NCBI GenBank assembly: GCA_933228675.1
Contig: OW121743.1
Location: 91,797,998 to 91,861,997, forward strand
Reading direction: 5' to 3'
Length of the DNA: 64,000 nt
Origin: Stomorhina lunata
Lineage: Eukaryota; Arthropoda; Insecta; Diptera; Rhiniidae
Shown: positions 52,031-64,000 of the stretch, piece after piece
Position numbering within the stretch: position 1 is the first letter of the stretch
Layout: each line of letters begins with the position of its first letter
The notes under the pieces: model-generated
Databases searched by the model: none
The model's input: the letters and a program-made list of their open reading frames with translations, nothing else
What the model was told of the DNA's origin: nothing
Position numbers and translations under genes: made by a program

Positions 52031-53540
52031 ATTTTTTTATTTTAAACCACTGTGCAAAATTAGTTTGTCTCTCCAAAGCTTTTCTTTTATTATATAAGTA
52101 TCAAATATGACAACAAAAAATGTCGACCTTTATAATTGTGAGAACCACCTGACATTGCTATCCTTCTAGTTTATAAATGGAATCGATTACCACCTGTATT
52201 CATCGAAGTCTGCATATGCATATGTTAGGAACAGTGCAAGTGGTCATCTAACAGTTGGTAGTGTTTATAAAAATTTCCCAAAGTAACCAAGGTATCATCA
52301 CTACTTCAGAACATTAAGGACATAATTAAACTCTAGCCCTTAAATGGATGAGTAGTCAAGCCTTTCTGCAGTTAAACAAAGCTATCAATAAACCCCACAT
52401 TACCTTAACATTAAGGGTGTTCTTTCTACTCCAAAATACATATGCAATTCAATTAAAAAACAAGTCCTTTTTTAAAAACATTTTGAAAATTATTACAAAT
52501 ATTAGGCAAAAAAAGGTGATTTTGAAAATGTCAATGACTCTTTATTTTCAGGAGTGAGAAAAAAAGGGAAAAATTCTTTAAAAATTGAAAATGCATGTAA
52601 TAAAAACATTAAGAAACATAAAAATTAAACAACATTTTATAAATTTCCTAAAAAACGAAATTGAAAAGTTTTGAAGCCATTTTTATAGGTTTTGGCTCCT
52701 TTTCTTGTTATATAACATTTTGCAATGAAAGCAAATTTATTTATTTGATTGCTCAATTTTCACTGAAATAAACACAAAAAAATATATAAAAAATTTTATC
52801 ATAAATGATCCCAAAATATATCGAGTATTTTCAAGAAGTGAACTTATTTTTATTATTCCAACACAATCGCAAAAAAATATAAAAATGTATTAACGCAAAA
52901 AAAAAAGAACACCAAAAACATTTTTATAACTTAATTGTGATCTTTGGGTTTTTGGCAAATAAAAGCAAGAGTTTGAGGTATTAAAATTATAACATTGTCT
53001 TTTGTTTCCACGCTTTGGCCTCTTAAGAGATGACAAGTCTTACACAAAAAAAAAAAAAAAACGAATATAAAAACTTTAAAGATCATTTGTGTTTTTTGTT
53101 GATTGAATTTTGTTGTTAACTATAATAATTGTTGTTCTGCTGCTGCCTCATTGTTGCAACTAAATACATAAATGCAGAAGAGGGCACCCATTATCAACGT
53201 ATGTGGTGCTGTTGTGTTTATTGATTTTTAATGAATCAACTATTTGCGGAATTATCCTTTTGATGATAACTTTGAGAATTTTAAGCTTAAAACACTCTTA
53301 ACGATCTTTCGTGGATTGGTTTATATATAAGTTTAATATTAATTTTCAATTATTTTGCTTTTGGTTAAAACTTTAAATTGATTTTTTGTTAAACAATTTG
53401 TTGCAATTTTTTTTAAAAAAGTTGTTCAGAAATTAAGTAAAAGTAATTTCTGTTAGATGTAATTTTTTACTAAGTACTACCTTTGAAATGAGTAAATTAA
53501 AAAGCAAGTTTAACGTTATTTAGGTTCAGTGTTTATTGAC
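52031..53540. other. unique non-coding stretch
   Basis: AT-rich, several poly-A runs, a CTGCTGCTGCC patch near 53140. The 69-codon frame at 52348-52557 is not recognised. No regulatory element singled out. Confidence 0.45.
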
Positions 53541-53607
53541 GGGATGACCGCAATAAATGCAGGTCATTCGCCTAGCATACCAGAGGTCCCAAGTTCTATC
53601 CCCGGCC
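53541..53607 (+). mobile_element. tRNA-like remnant, possibly a SINE head
   Basis: AGAGGTCCCAAGTTCTATCC followed by CCGGCC looks like the variable region, T-arm and acceptor strand of a tRNA. AGTTCTATCCC matches the B box GGTTCRANYCC at 9 of 11 positions. The 5' half (D-arm and A box) is not recognisable, so a functional tRNA is excluded. No clear tail or target duplication seen. Confidence 0.35.
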
Positions 53608-53939
53608 AGACTAACTTGAAAATATAAATTTTCGAAGAAAAAGCGGTTCACCTTATAACTCAGCTAGATACTTGTTATTGAGTATTAGGCTATGTAAAAA
53701 TTTTCTAACTAATGCATTTGCCGTTCAGATCAGGAGTTTAAGCGCACGTCCATTTTAATGAGTCTAAAAATAGAATCGGATGCAGCTCATTATCAGAGAG
53801 AAGTACCCCGGTTCAAATTAAAATGTTGTTGGAATTATGTATGTGTGTTCATTGACTTATATACTGATGGCTCTCTACTCAATAAACAGCTAAGATCGGC
53901 TCTAAATATCGCACAGAGACTACAGGATCACTGAAGGTA
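53608..53939. other. non-coding stretch
   Basis: Unique sequence between the tRNA-like scrap and the MITE. Nothing recognised. Confidence 0.4.
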
Positions 53940-54667
53940 GAACGAATATTATGTAAGTAAAATTAACTTAAAATGTAATTTGAAATGAATGAATATTCAT
54001 TTAAAAACCGGTCAACTGATTTTTCATTCAAATTCAATAAATATTTCATTTAAATTTAACTGACAAATATTTAAACTACATTTTCAGTTTTAAAAACGGA
54101 ATATTCAGTTGTTTTCAAAAAAATTACTGACAAAAATTTAAACTACATTTTTAGTATAAAAAACGGAAATTTTCATTTATTTTTAAAAAATTGAATGGTA
54201 AAAAACTACGTAAAATTTCCATAAAACGGACAATTTTCATTTGTTTTTGTAATTAACGTAATATAAAAGACGAAACCATAAAAAGGTTATATCCTTTAAG
54301 GCATCAAAAAACCAAACAGACAAAACAAAGTTTGTTGTTTGCTTAGGCCATACCCCGTGATAGGCGGCCAGTATTATAAAAAGTTTCTTCAGTAAGCAAA
54401 CCTAAGATACTTAAGGAAAAACAATAATTAAACAAATACGAATTATATTTGATACAATAATTAAAAAAATTATTAAAAACTAAACAACTGATATTTTCAA
54501 ATGTTACGGATTTTCAGTATCTTTTTGTAGGTTGTTTTTTAAACAAATGTATAAATATGTTAAAAATCAATTTTCATATAAATTTAAATGAATATTCATT
54601 TAAAAACAACATAACCGAAAATTTCCTAAACAACATACAATCAGTTACTGTAATAATTTCCTGAGTG
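53940..54667. mobile_element. 728-bp MITE with TA target site, copy 2 (inverted)
   Basis: Reverse complement of the element at 44499-45244 over its full length, including the inner GATAGGCGGCC and CGGTCAACTGA landmarks. The right end CTGAGTG|TA is intact. The left end has decayed (TA|GAACGAATATTATG instead of TA|CACTCAGAATATT). No coding capacity. Confidence 0.8.
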
Positions 54668-54669
54668 TA

Positions 54670-55264
54670 TAAATATTTTCTAAAAATAATTTGATCTAAA
54701 TGTTGCGTATGGATACGATTCAAATGGGTCTAATTTTTACATACTCTCTCCAACATATGGGTCAAAAACTCACGAACATATTCATAAATGTTGACTGTAC
54801 ATACGTGAGCATTCATATAAAAATAAATTTAAAATTAACGTAAAATAACCTATTTATTCTCAATTGGGTATTGTGAATATCGTATTAAACAAGTTCTGGG
54901 GCCAAATCGCCTTATTCGATATCGATCGAAATGTAACATACTTCAGAAACATTTCTGTAGTATACTTTTAGGATAATCTAAATACTATACAACATATAAG
55001 GTTTACTACATTGTAGCTATTTTAATTTGACAAAATTTCGCTGTTAGTAAAATAATTTTATTTGAACTAATTGTTTTGACAAACAAACCGATATGTTCTG
55101 ATATCAAGTTTTATTAAACTTTTTGCAAAATAATTTATATTTAAAACCCCTAAAGTATGTTACACAATATTTGGCTTGAAGTCTGAATTTTCAATCAATA
55201 TCGAATGCGATCATTAATTGATATTTATTTATTTGTAATCAATGTTCTGTTAAACCACGACACA
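54670..55264. other. unique non-coding stretch
   Basis: AT-rich, nothing recognised; ATCGATATCGAA-like palindromic patches near 54920. Confidence 0.4.
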
Positions 55265-56830
55265 AAAATTTTTAAACCGAAAAATTTTCTGAAGAAAAAA
55301 TTTTTAAACCGACAAATTTTCTATAGAAAAATTTTTTAAACCGAAAAATTTTCTATAGAAAAAATTTTAAAATCGAAAAATTTTCATTAAAAGTGGTCTT
55401 TTGTATTGAACAAATTTTTAAGCAGCAAAATTTCCTATAGAAAAATTTTTTGACCGCAAAAATTTCCTATAGAAAGTTTTCAAAACGAAAAATTTTTAAA
55501 TCGAAAGATTTTCTATAGAAAAATATTTTAAACCGAAAAATTTTCAATGGAAAAAAATGAAAAACTGAAAAATTTTTTATAGAAAAAATTTTTAAATCGA
55601 AAAATTTGCTGCAGAAAACAAATTTTAAAATAAAGTATATTCCATGATTTAATAATTCTGAAGGTTGTTCCATTCTCTCTTTTTGTCGCCCTGATAACTT
55701 TCTGACGTTTGTTAGGATAGTAAAAGTTTGTGCTACCATATTTTTGCCGACAATCCCACTTTTCCAATATTTGATGATAACAAAATTTATGTAAGTATAT
55801 ATATCTTTATGCATAAAAAACTTACGAATATTTACGAAAAAGCTTCAATAAATAATCATACAATTTGTTTCTACTATATTTCTTTAATATTGAATGCCTT
55901 CATTATATGCTTAACTTCAAAATTACACATTTTTGATAATTAATCCCAATGTATTACGTACCCCTTTTCTTAATGTGGCAACGTTTTTCTTTCAATTGCT
56001 TTCAAATATCAAACTTCAAAAACCTAATAAACTTCAAAATAATTTTGAAGAGAGAGAATGAAACTTCCTTGTTATTATTATTTCATGGTATATTCTATAA
56101 AAAAAAATTGATACCGAAAAATTTTCTATAGGAAAAATTTTCTTTAGGAAAAAATTTTAAACCCAAAAATTTTCTATAGAAAAAATTTTTAACCAGAAAA
56201 AATTTCTATAGAGAAATTTTTTAAGCTGAAAAATTTTCTGTAGAAACATTTTGTCTAACAAATATTTTCTATAATTAAATTTTCGAAAAATTTCTACACA
56301 AAAATTTTTAAGTCGAAAAAATTTTTTAAACCGAAAACTTTTCTATAGAAAAATTTTTTAAGCCGAAAAATTTTCTATAGAAAAATTTTTTAAGCCGAAA
56401 AATTTTCCATATAAAAATTTTTAAATCGAAAAATTTTCTATAGAGAAATTTTTTAAACAGAAAAATTTTCTTAAAAAAAATTGGTGTAACGAAAAATTTT
56501 ATAACGAAAAATTTTTTATACAAAAAATGTTTAAGCCGAAAAATTGTTTATATAAAAATTTTCTACTAAACATTTTTTTTCCGAAAAATTTTCTATAGAA
56601 AAATATTTGAAACAGAAAAATTTTCTATACAAAAATTTTATATAACGAAAAATGTTTTATACAAAAATTTTGTATAACGAAAAATGTTCTATACAAAAAT
56701 TTTGTATGACGAAAAATTTTGTAAACAAAAATTTTTTAAGCCAAAATATTTTCTATACAAAAATTTTTTAAACTAAAAAATTTTCAATAGAAATATTTGG
56801 TAAAACGAAAAATAATTTAAAAACAAACAT
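55265..56830. repeat. AT-rich minisatellite A9, 32-bp period, split
   Basis: Units of TATAGAAAAATTTTTTAAGC plus CGAAAAATTTTC (TATAG at 56344 and 56376). It is interrupted by about 475 bp of unique AT-rich sequence (about 55620-56095) that contains no supported gene. A right-hand subfamily ends in TATAACGAAAAATTTT. Confidence 0.9.
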
Positions 56831-56944
56831 TTTTTTACTTTTATAAATAAATGTAACAGATTTTGATATCTATATCCCGACAATTTTGTTATTCTTAAAG
56901 AAAAATTTTTAATACAAAAGTTTTGTATAACGAAAAATAAAATA

Positions 56945-57705
56945 AACACAAGTAAGAAAGGTCAAGCCCGACTATACGATACCCTTTAACACTAAGATCA
57001 AAGGTGTTTTTTCGTATATAAAGACAAATATTTGCTGAATTTTGCCATCATACAAACATTTTCTCAAGACTTGTATTTTTAAGCTTGTTCCACCATTTGG
57101 ACTTATATGAGAGCTAGGGTCCAATGTGGACCGAAATTTAGCAAATTGATTACAGATGTTACAAAAGTTATGTCTGCAAAAAATAATCTTAAAATTCTCA
57201 TTATCTTCTGATTTACGAGCGTTTTAATGAATTTTGTCTCATATAGTGCGTTTTGAGAAAAGAGTTTGTATGGGAGCTATGGTCAAATGTTTACCGATTT
57301 CAACGAAACTTAGTACAGTGATTTGAGTTTACATAAGCAGTATTTGCTTTAAATTTCATGAAAAAATATTGATTTTTGTGGCCAATATATCAATTCCGGG
57401 AAGTGGAACCTATGGGAGGCACTATAAATAATGGACCGATTTTGACCAATTTCAATAGCCATGGTTTCATTATCAAAAAAATGATCTGTGCCAAATTTCA
57501 TGAAATTATCTTTAGAATTGCGACCTGTAGTTTGATTACAAGGTTTACATGGGGGTCCAGCCAGCCAGACGGACGGACTCAGAAAGTGATTCTTAGCCTA
57601 TTGGTATACTAAAAGATCGGCCTAAGACAAATATTTCTATGCGTTATATAAATCAGCACAAACTTATAATACCCTTTCCACCTATGGTGGTGAAGGGTAT
57701 AAATA
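56945..57705. mobile_element. decayed dispersed fly repeat with ATACCC / GGGTAT ends
   Basis: Begins near CAAGCCCGACTATACGATAC and ends with the hairpin formed by ATACCCTTTCCACC and GGTGGTGAAGGGTAT (about 57668-57699). It contains GGGAGCTATGGTCAAATG and CCGATTTTGACCAATTTCAA, phrases shared with 46830-47470, and a short GACGGACGGACTC. Coding capacity is absent. Probably a non-autonomous DNA element common in fly genomes; the superfamily is not determined. Confidence 0.6.
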
Positions 57706-59640
57706 GGTGGAAAAATGGAGGTTCAAGCCAGGTACCCCGAGGAGTTGATAGATTTCGAAAATTTTTAAAATTTTTATTATTCTAAAAAAGGTTACCCAAT
57801 TCGTATATACTCAGTACTACTCTATAGTCGGAACTACGTTTAAGTTTGAGTCTAGTAGGCCGTTCAGACTTCATATTATACTTCTCATGAATGCTATTGA
57901 TGAGAAAGTACGTAGCTTAGTTGGACATTTGGGTTTACGCAAAGGGATTCAGAGATCGATGATTTTTAGTGGAACTCAAGGACCAGAGTTTCAAATCAGT
58001 ACTGAGTACAGGAATACAACTTTTGTAAAATTTAATTAAGAAAAAAAACTTTGACCAGAAAACCCGTTCTTACTATAAAATAAATTTGAAGAAGTTATTG
58101 GTTTTTCAAAATATTCTCAAGTCGGAATTAAAACTTTAAAGACTGAATTTTTACAACTTATAATTACAACAAATAAGTGTCAAAATATAAACTTGAAGTG
58201 AAACTAAACTGGCGCCGTCATAAATTTGTGCCCCTAATGAAACCCTTAAACTAAATTAGTTTTGACTTTAACGGGCCAAACTTTTATTCCTTTTTGCCAA
58301 ATACTTCAACAAAAAAGAAGGTGTGAATTCCAAGGAAAAGTAAACACACAACTGGAGTTTTACTTTGTAGGTGCATAATATTTTTTCAAAAGGTGAGAAC
58401 TTCCTAAACATTCGTTGTTGTTTTTTATCCTATCGATTTTTTTGCCAATAGAAGTAAATGGTCAATTCACAAACAACCTTTTAACGCCTTTTTTTCAAAA
58501 TGTTAATGGTATTTTGTCGCCATCTATAACTAGTTCAACACCAACAAGAAAAAAGAAGGTGTAGATTTTCTCACTTTATTTTTTTTTTCTTCTTATATTT
58601 TTAAGGTAATCCTGGGCGTTAAGAAAAGGAAGATTCAGGTCTTGTCGCGTTTTTAGCAATTCGTTGTCCATCGTTAAGCGAATGATTAATGATTTTTTAA
58701 GAGGCTCTTTGACTCTGTTTGCATTTAATTGATACAAGGCAACAACATAAATCTGCTTAAAAATTGCCACTAATAGGATTAGATCGTGTGGAAGGAACAA
58801 GGTTGATATTAATTTCATTCCTTTTTTAATTTTTTTTTTTTTTGTTACTCATAGTGTGAAATGAGACACAAGGTTTTTTCCTCCTTCTTAAGACTTACAG
58901 ACATCAAAGTGTGAAGTAGGTAAATTGATACTTTGTTGTTTTAAGTTTTTGCTTATTTCAAACTTAATTCATGTTTATACATAAATATTGATCTGTTTTA
59001 AAGTTAATTAGTGAATGTATCTGGGATTTTCAAGAAATTCAAATGAAAAAAACAGCAGGATTGCTTCTTAAGTCTTTAGTTTTTTCTTCTTTTAATTTAA
59101 ATTTTTTTTTTTATAAAGTAGAGCAGATCTTGAGTCTTGTGCTGTCTGAACTGTGATGATGAGTAGAAAAAAAAAAATAAATTAAAAAATTATTTATTAA
59201 CTGTAATTAACACCTATAAAGAGGCTTAGTTTAGTTAAGCTTAACTGGAAAAACAATCAGATGATGATTGATGGATGCTGGACGACAGGACTTTCAAAGC
59301 AGCAACAATTTTTGCTCATTCAGAGAAACAAATATGGGTGTATTTATTAATGAAAAATATGTATTTCATTAAGTAAATATTCATGAGAATTCCAAGAAGG
59401 ATTTTAGACAAAAAGTGTTTTGTGGAAGGCTATTTAGTTATGGTGAATGAATACGTTTTAAATTGATTTAAAAAAATGTTGATGAATTAAATTGAAACAA
59501 AGGTTTTTGGTAAAAAATTAGTTATTTATTGAAAAATTTTGCATAAAATAACAAAAAAAAAATACAAAAAATACAAAAAAAAAACAAAATAAAATACAAA
59601 AAAAATATGTAGACAATTTCAATACCAACAATTTTGAATA
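57706..59640. other. unique non-coding stretch
   Basis: AT-rich sequence with poly-T/poly-A runs. The 80-codon minus-strand frame at 58576-58818 has no recognisable domain. A-rich AATACAAAA repeats lie at 59545-59605. Confidence 0.45.
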
Positions 59641-62600
59641 TTAATTTATTTTCTTTGGAAAAATATGCCTACCAAAAACTTTTCTTTAGAAAAATTTTAT
59701 ATAATAAATTTAAATTCCAAAAATATTTCTGTAGATTCTGTATAAGCAAAATTGCTTAGGAAAAATTTTTTAAAAAATTTGTAAAAAATTTTTTAGCCGA
59801 AAAATTTTTTACAAAAACTTTTCTAATAAAAATGATTTTTTGCATTTATAAAAAAAAATTTCTTCAGAAAAATTTGCTATAGAAAAACGTGGTAACCGGA
59901 ATGTTGTATATAAAAAAATTTTGTAAGCCAAAAAACTTTCTGTAGAAAAATTTTTTTAATAGATAAACTTTGAATATCAACAACTTTTTACAAAACATTT
60001 TTAAAACCGAAAAATTGTATATACAAAAAAATTTATATAAACAGATATTGTACAAAAAAAATATAAAAACATTCTCTAAAGAACTTTTGGTTACACCTAA
60101 AAATTTTCTTAGCCGAAAAACTTTCTCCCGAAAAATTTTTTTAAACTGAAAAACTTATATAAAGACGTTTTATATATTCAAAAATTTTATAAACCAAATA
60201 ATTTTTAAACCGAAAAATTTTTATGGAAAATTTTTTAAGCCGAAAATTTTTTATAGAAACATGTTTTTAACCGAAACATTTTCTAAAGAAATTTTTTTTA
60301 TTACGAAAATTTTTCGTTATAAAAATTTTTCTAAAAAAAATTTTTCGTTATAAAAAATTTTCTTTAAAAAATCTTTCGTTATAAAAAATTTTATATAGAA
60401 AATTTTTGCGTTGTAAAAAAATTTCTATATAAAACTTTTATAAAAAATTTTCTATAAAAAATTTTTCTATAGAAAATTGTTTAAAACGAAAAATTTTCTA
60501 TAGAAAATTTTTTATAACGAAATATTTTCTATGGAAAATTATTAATAACGACAACTTTATTATAGAAAATTTTTTATAACAAAAAATTTTTTTTAGAAAA
60601 ATTTTTATAACGAAAAATTTTCTATATAAAATTTTTTTGACAAAAAATTCTATAGAAAATTATTTATAACGAAAAATTTTTTATAACAAAAGACTTTCTT
60701 TATAAACAATTTTTGTTATAAAAATTTTATATAGAAAATTTTTCGTTATAAAAAATTTTCTATAAAAAAAATGTATAAAATTTTTTCTATAAAAAATGTT
60801 TCTATAGAAAATTTGTTATAATGAAAAATTTTCTATAACAAAAGATTTTCTTTATAAAATGTTCAATTTTCTTTAGAATAATTTTATAACGAAAAATTGT
60901 CTTTAGAAAATTTTTTATAATGAAAAATTTTCTTTAGAAAATTTTTTATAACGAAAAATTTTCTTAAGAATATTTTTTATAACGAAAAACTTTCTTTAGA
61001 AAATTCTTTACAAAATTTTTTATGACAAAAAATTTTCTTTAGAAAATTTTTTATAACGAAAAATTTTCATTAGAAAGTTTTTTATAAAGAAAAATTTTCT
61101 TTAGAAAATTTTTTATAACGAAAAATTTTCTATAGAAAATCTTTTATAACGAAAAATTTTTTATTACAAAACATTTTCTTTAAAAAATGTTTTAATAATG
61201 AACAATTTTCTTTAGAATATATTTTATAACGAAAAATTTTCTTTAGCAAATTTTTTATAACGAAAAATTTTCTTTAGAAAATTTTTTATAACTAAAAATT
61301 TTCCTTAGAAAATTTTTTTTAGAAAATTGTTTGTAACGGAAAGTTTTCTATAGAAAAACGAAAAATTTTTTATAGAAAATTTGTTATAATGAAAAATTTT
61401 CTATAACAAAAGATTTTCTTTATAAAAAGTTTTAATAACGAACAATTTTCTTTAGAATAATTTTTATAACGAAAAATTTTCTTTAGAAAATTTTTTATAA
61501 CGAAAAATTTTCTTTAGAAAAGTTTTTATAACAAAAATTTTCTTTAGAAAATTTTTTATAACGAAAAATTTTCCTTAGAAAATTTTTTATAACGAAAACT
61601 TTTCTTTAGAAAGTTTTTTATAACGAAAAATTTTCCTAAGAAAATTTTTTATAACGAAAAATTTTTTTTAGAAAATTTTATAACAAAAAATTTTCTATAG
61701 AAAATATTTTATAACAAAACATTTTCTATAAAAATTTTTTATAACGAAAAATTTTCTATCGAAAAATGTTTAAACCGAAAAATATTGTATATGAAGAAGA
61801 ATTTTTAAATCGAAAAATTTTCTATAGAAATATTTTTTAACCCGAAAATTAAAAAAAAGTATATAAACATTTTTAAACCGAAAAATTTTCTATAGGAAAA
61901 TTTTTTAACCGAAAAATTTTCTATAGAACAATTTTAAAAAAAAAAAATTTAAAAGAAAGATTTTCTAAAGAAAAATTTTTAACCCTAAAAATTTTCTATA
62001 CAAAATGTTTAGAAAAAATTTTAAACTGAAAAATTATCTATAGAAAAATTTTGTAAACTGAAAAATTTTTTAAACAAAAATTTTTTCAACCGAAAAATTT
62101 TCTATAGAAAAATTTTTTAACTAAAAATTTTTTATAGAAAAATTTGTTTAACCAAAAAGTTTGAATACTTTTTAAAGCGACAAATTTTCTAAAGAAAAAT
62201 TTTTTAAACAGAAAAATTTTTAAATTGAAAAATTTTTTATAGAAAAATTTTCGGTTTAAAAAATTTGGTATAACTAAAAACTTTATAGAAACATTTTATG
62301 TAACGAAAAATCGTCTATACAAAAACTTTGTGTAACGAACAATTTTCTCGCGAAAAATGTTCTGAAAAAAAATTTTGTATAACGAAAAATTTTCTATACA
62401 AAAATTTTGGATAAAGAAAAATTTTCTGTGGAAAAATTTTGTATAACGAAAAATTTTCTATACAAAAATTTTTGTCTACAAAAATATTGCATAAAAAAAA
62501 TTTTCTATACAAAAATTTTCTGTAACATAAAATTTATTATACAAAAATTTTGTATAATAAAAAAATTCCTATACAAACATTTTGTATAACGAAAAATTTT

Positions 62601-62905
62601 CCAACAAAAAATTTTCAATACAATAATTTTGTGTACCGAAAAATTTTCTATACAAAAGTTTTTTAAAACAAAATATTTTCTATAAAAAAATTGTTTATAA
62701 CAAAAGAATTTTGCGTTACCAAAATTTTTTATCAGAAAACTTTTGTATAACAAAAAATTTTCTTTACAAAATTTTGTAAAACGAAAAATTTTCTACACAA
62801 AAATTTGGTATAACGAAATATTCTATACAAAAATTTTGTATAATGAAATATTTTGTATAACGAATAATTTGCTATAGAAAATTTTTATAGAAAAAAAGTT
62901 TCTAT
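59641..62905. repeat. AT-rich minisatellite A10, about 31-bp period, several subfamilies
   Basis: The core (about 60450-61780) has units TAGAAAATTTTTTATAACGA plus AAAATTTTCTT (AGAAA at 61041 and 61072). Left and right flanks carry degenerate TTAAACCGAAAAATTTTC and TACAAAAATTTTGTATAACG variants. Short Phe/Lys-rich frames on both strands are artefacts. Confidence 0.92.
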
Positions 62906-64000
62906 ACAATTAAAAAAACTAGTATTGGGGCAAAAAAAAAATTGTCTCTTGTGTGCAAGGTTTTTTGTTTTGATTTTTCTTATAGCAGACCTATAAGAAC
63001 TTACTACTTAAATTACTACTCCTATCGTTTTAAACCAAGTCATATTTTGTAATTTAATTTCTCATGATTTTTATGATTTTTTAATTGTCAATAAAATTAC
63101 AAATATTTATACTGATGAAACTAAAAGAATTAATCGATTTTTAATAAAAACATTGTTGCAAAAATCTTTTCATCGATTTGCAAGACAAATGTTTTCATCG
63201 GTCATTAAATTGTATTTAATTTAAAAGAGATTAAGCCATTTTTAAAGACGATTTTTATGACCTAAACAAAAAAGCCATCAAATCCGTAGAAACTTTATTA
63301 AATATCGATGTTGATATTTAAGGTCATTTGTTTTTTGAAAAACGTCGTTAAAAGTCTACAAATTTGTATTAAACTCCTGACGACTACTGTTTTTGCGTTG
63401 ACTGATACATTTTAAAGGATTTTCTTACTAAAAAAAGCTGTTAAAATTTTGTCATAAAAATTGAAACTAAGTCTTTTAATGGGAATTCAATTAAGCAGGG
63501 GTGGTCGCTAATTAAAACATTATTAAATATGATCAAAAAATGACTAGTTTTTATGCATTTGGGAAGATTGGAGTTGTGATTATGATAATATTTAAAAGAT
63601 ATTTTTGTCATAAACGATTTTTATGGTTTAAATGGGGATTTAATTGAGATATTAAGTTTATTGGAGGAGACAATTTAAAGGAATTGTTATAGACTTGGGA
63701 ACTTTGTGTCACATTATCAGGCATATTACAATTTTTTTTTCTTTTTCAAACCTAAATCGGCTGTACTTTCTTATATTTACAGTTTGTTCATCTGTATAGG
63801 CAGTATTTGTCTAAATCGGCTCCAAATGTAAAAAAAAACAGCTAAGTTTCGGAATTTTTTCATTTCAAAATCTTAAAATTGTCTTTAGTTTCTAGTTGTT
63901 GAAACAAACGATAACTTCAAATTTGTATCTTATTAAAGTGGACAAATTGTACAAGAGGAAATATCATAAATCCTTTTACAAACAAATCCTTTAGCAAAGC
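62906..64000. other. unique non-coding stretch to window end
   Basis: AT-rich, no gene or repeat recognised; several CATCGATTT/GATTTTTATG patches. Confidence 0.45.

Noticed and set aside
53541..53607. Functional tRNA gene
   Set aside because: Only the 3' half is recognisable; the D-arm and acceptor pairing are missing.
58576..58818. 80-codon minus-strand frame as a small gene
   Set aside because: No recognisable domain, AT-driven composition, and no promoter or homologue visible.
55467..62753. Numerous Phe/Lys-rich short frames on both strands
   Set aside because: Artefacts of AT minisatellites A9 and A10.

Overview
This is eukaryotic, very AT-rich DNA from a higher fly (schizophoran Diptera, probably a calyptrate such as a blowfly or house-fly relative). 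The diagnosis rests on one intact gene, an intronless scute (sc) orthologue of the achaete-scute complex on the minus strand at 24277-25224. The organism call is inferred from that protein and from fly-type transposon debris; no species can be named. No other host protein gene is supportable in the 64 kb, so sc lies in a gene desert, as expected for proneural genes whose bristle enhancers are spread over tens of kilobases.

Layout. 1-23342 is mostly AT-rich minisatellites with 29- or 31-bp periods, separated by unique islands (1.5-3.3, 4.8-6.8, 8.9-10.3, 13.1-14.7, 20.3-21.7 kb). A 463-bp unit repeated four times is inserted in one array (16597-18658). 23343-25710 holds sc with a candidate Inr/DPE promoter, a CAGGTA cluster just upstream, and two proneural-box-like 3'UTR motifs. 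27236-30728 is a 3.5-kb foldback element with 1.5-1.6 kb inverted arms made partly of 132-bp tandem repeats. 32645-33573 is a small dispersed element interrupted by a 746-bp hAT-like element with a clear 8-bp target duplication. 33604-35660 is a 12-bp satellite. 36.8-38.1, 49.6-52.0, 55.3-56.8 and 59.6-62.9 kb are further 29-32-bp AT minisatellites. In between lie two inverted copies of a 0.74-kb TA-flanked MITE (44.5 and 53.9 kb), a LINE reverse transcriptase scrap (45.97 kb), a (GACR)n-bearing repeat (46.8-47.7 kb), a 70-bp perfect hairpin (49.1 kb), and unique islands that may be regulatory.

Most notable: two unrelated small repeats each carry what reads as a hammerhead self-cleaving ribozyme. 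One is in every unit of the 463-bp tandem array (minus strand). The other is in a dispersed element of about 440-485 bp whose best copy is at 40233-40295 (plus strand). Both have CTGATGA, helix II, GAAA, a helix III that is a loopless self-complementary palindrome, and a cleavable NUH triplet closed by helix I. This is the architecture of tandem, dimer-acting ribozymes in animal satellite DNAs and retrozymes. The neighbouring truncated copies end close to the predicted cleavage point. All ribozyme calls come from reading the sequence and have not been tested.
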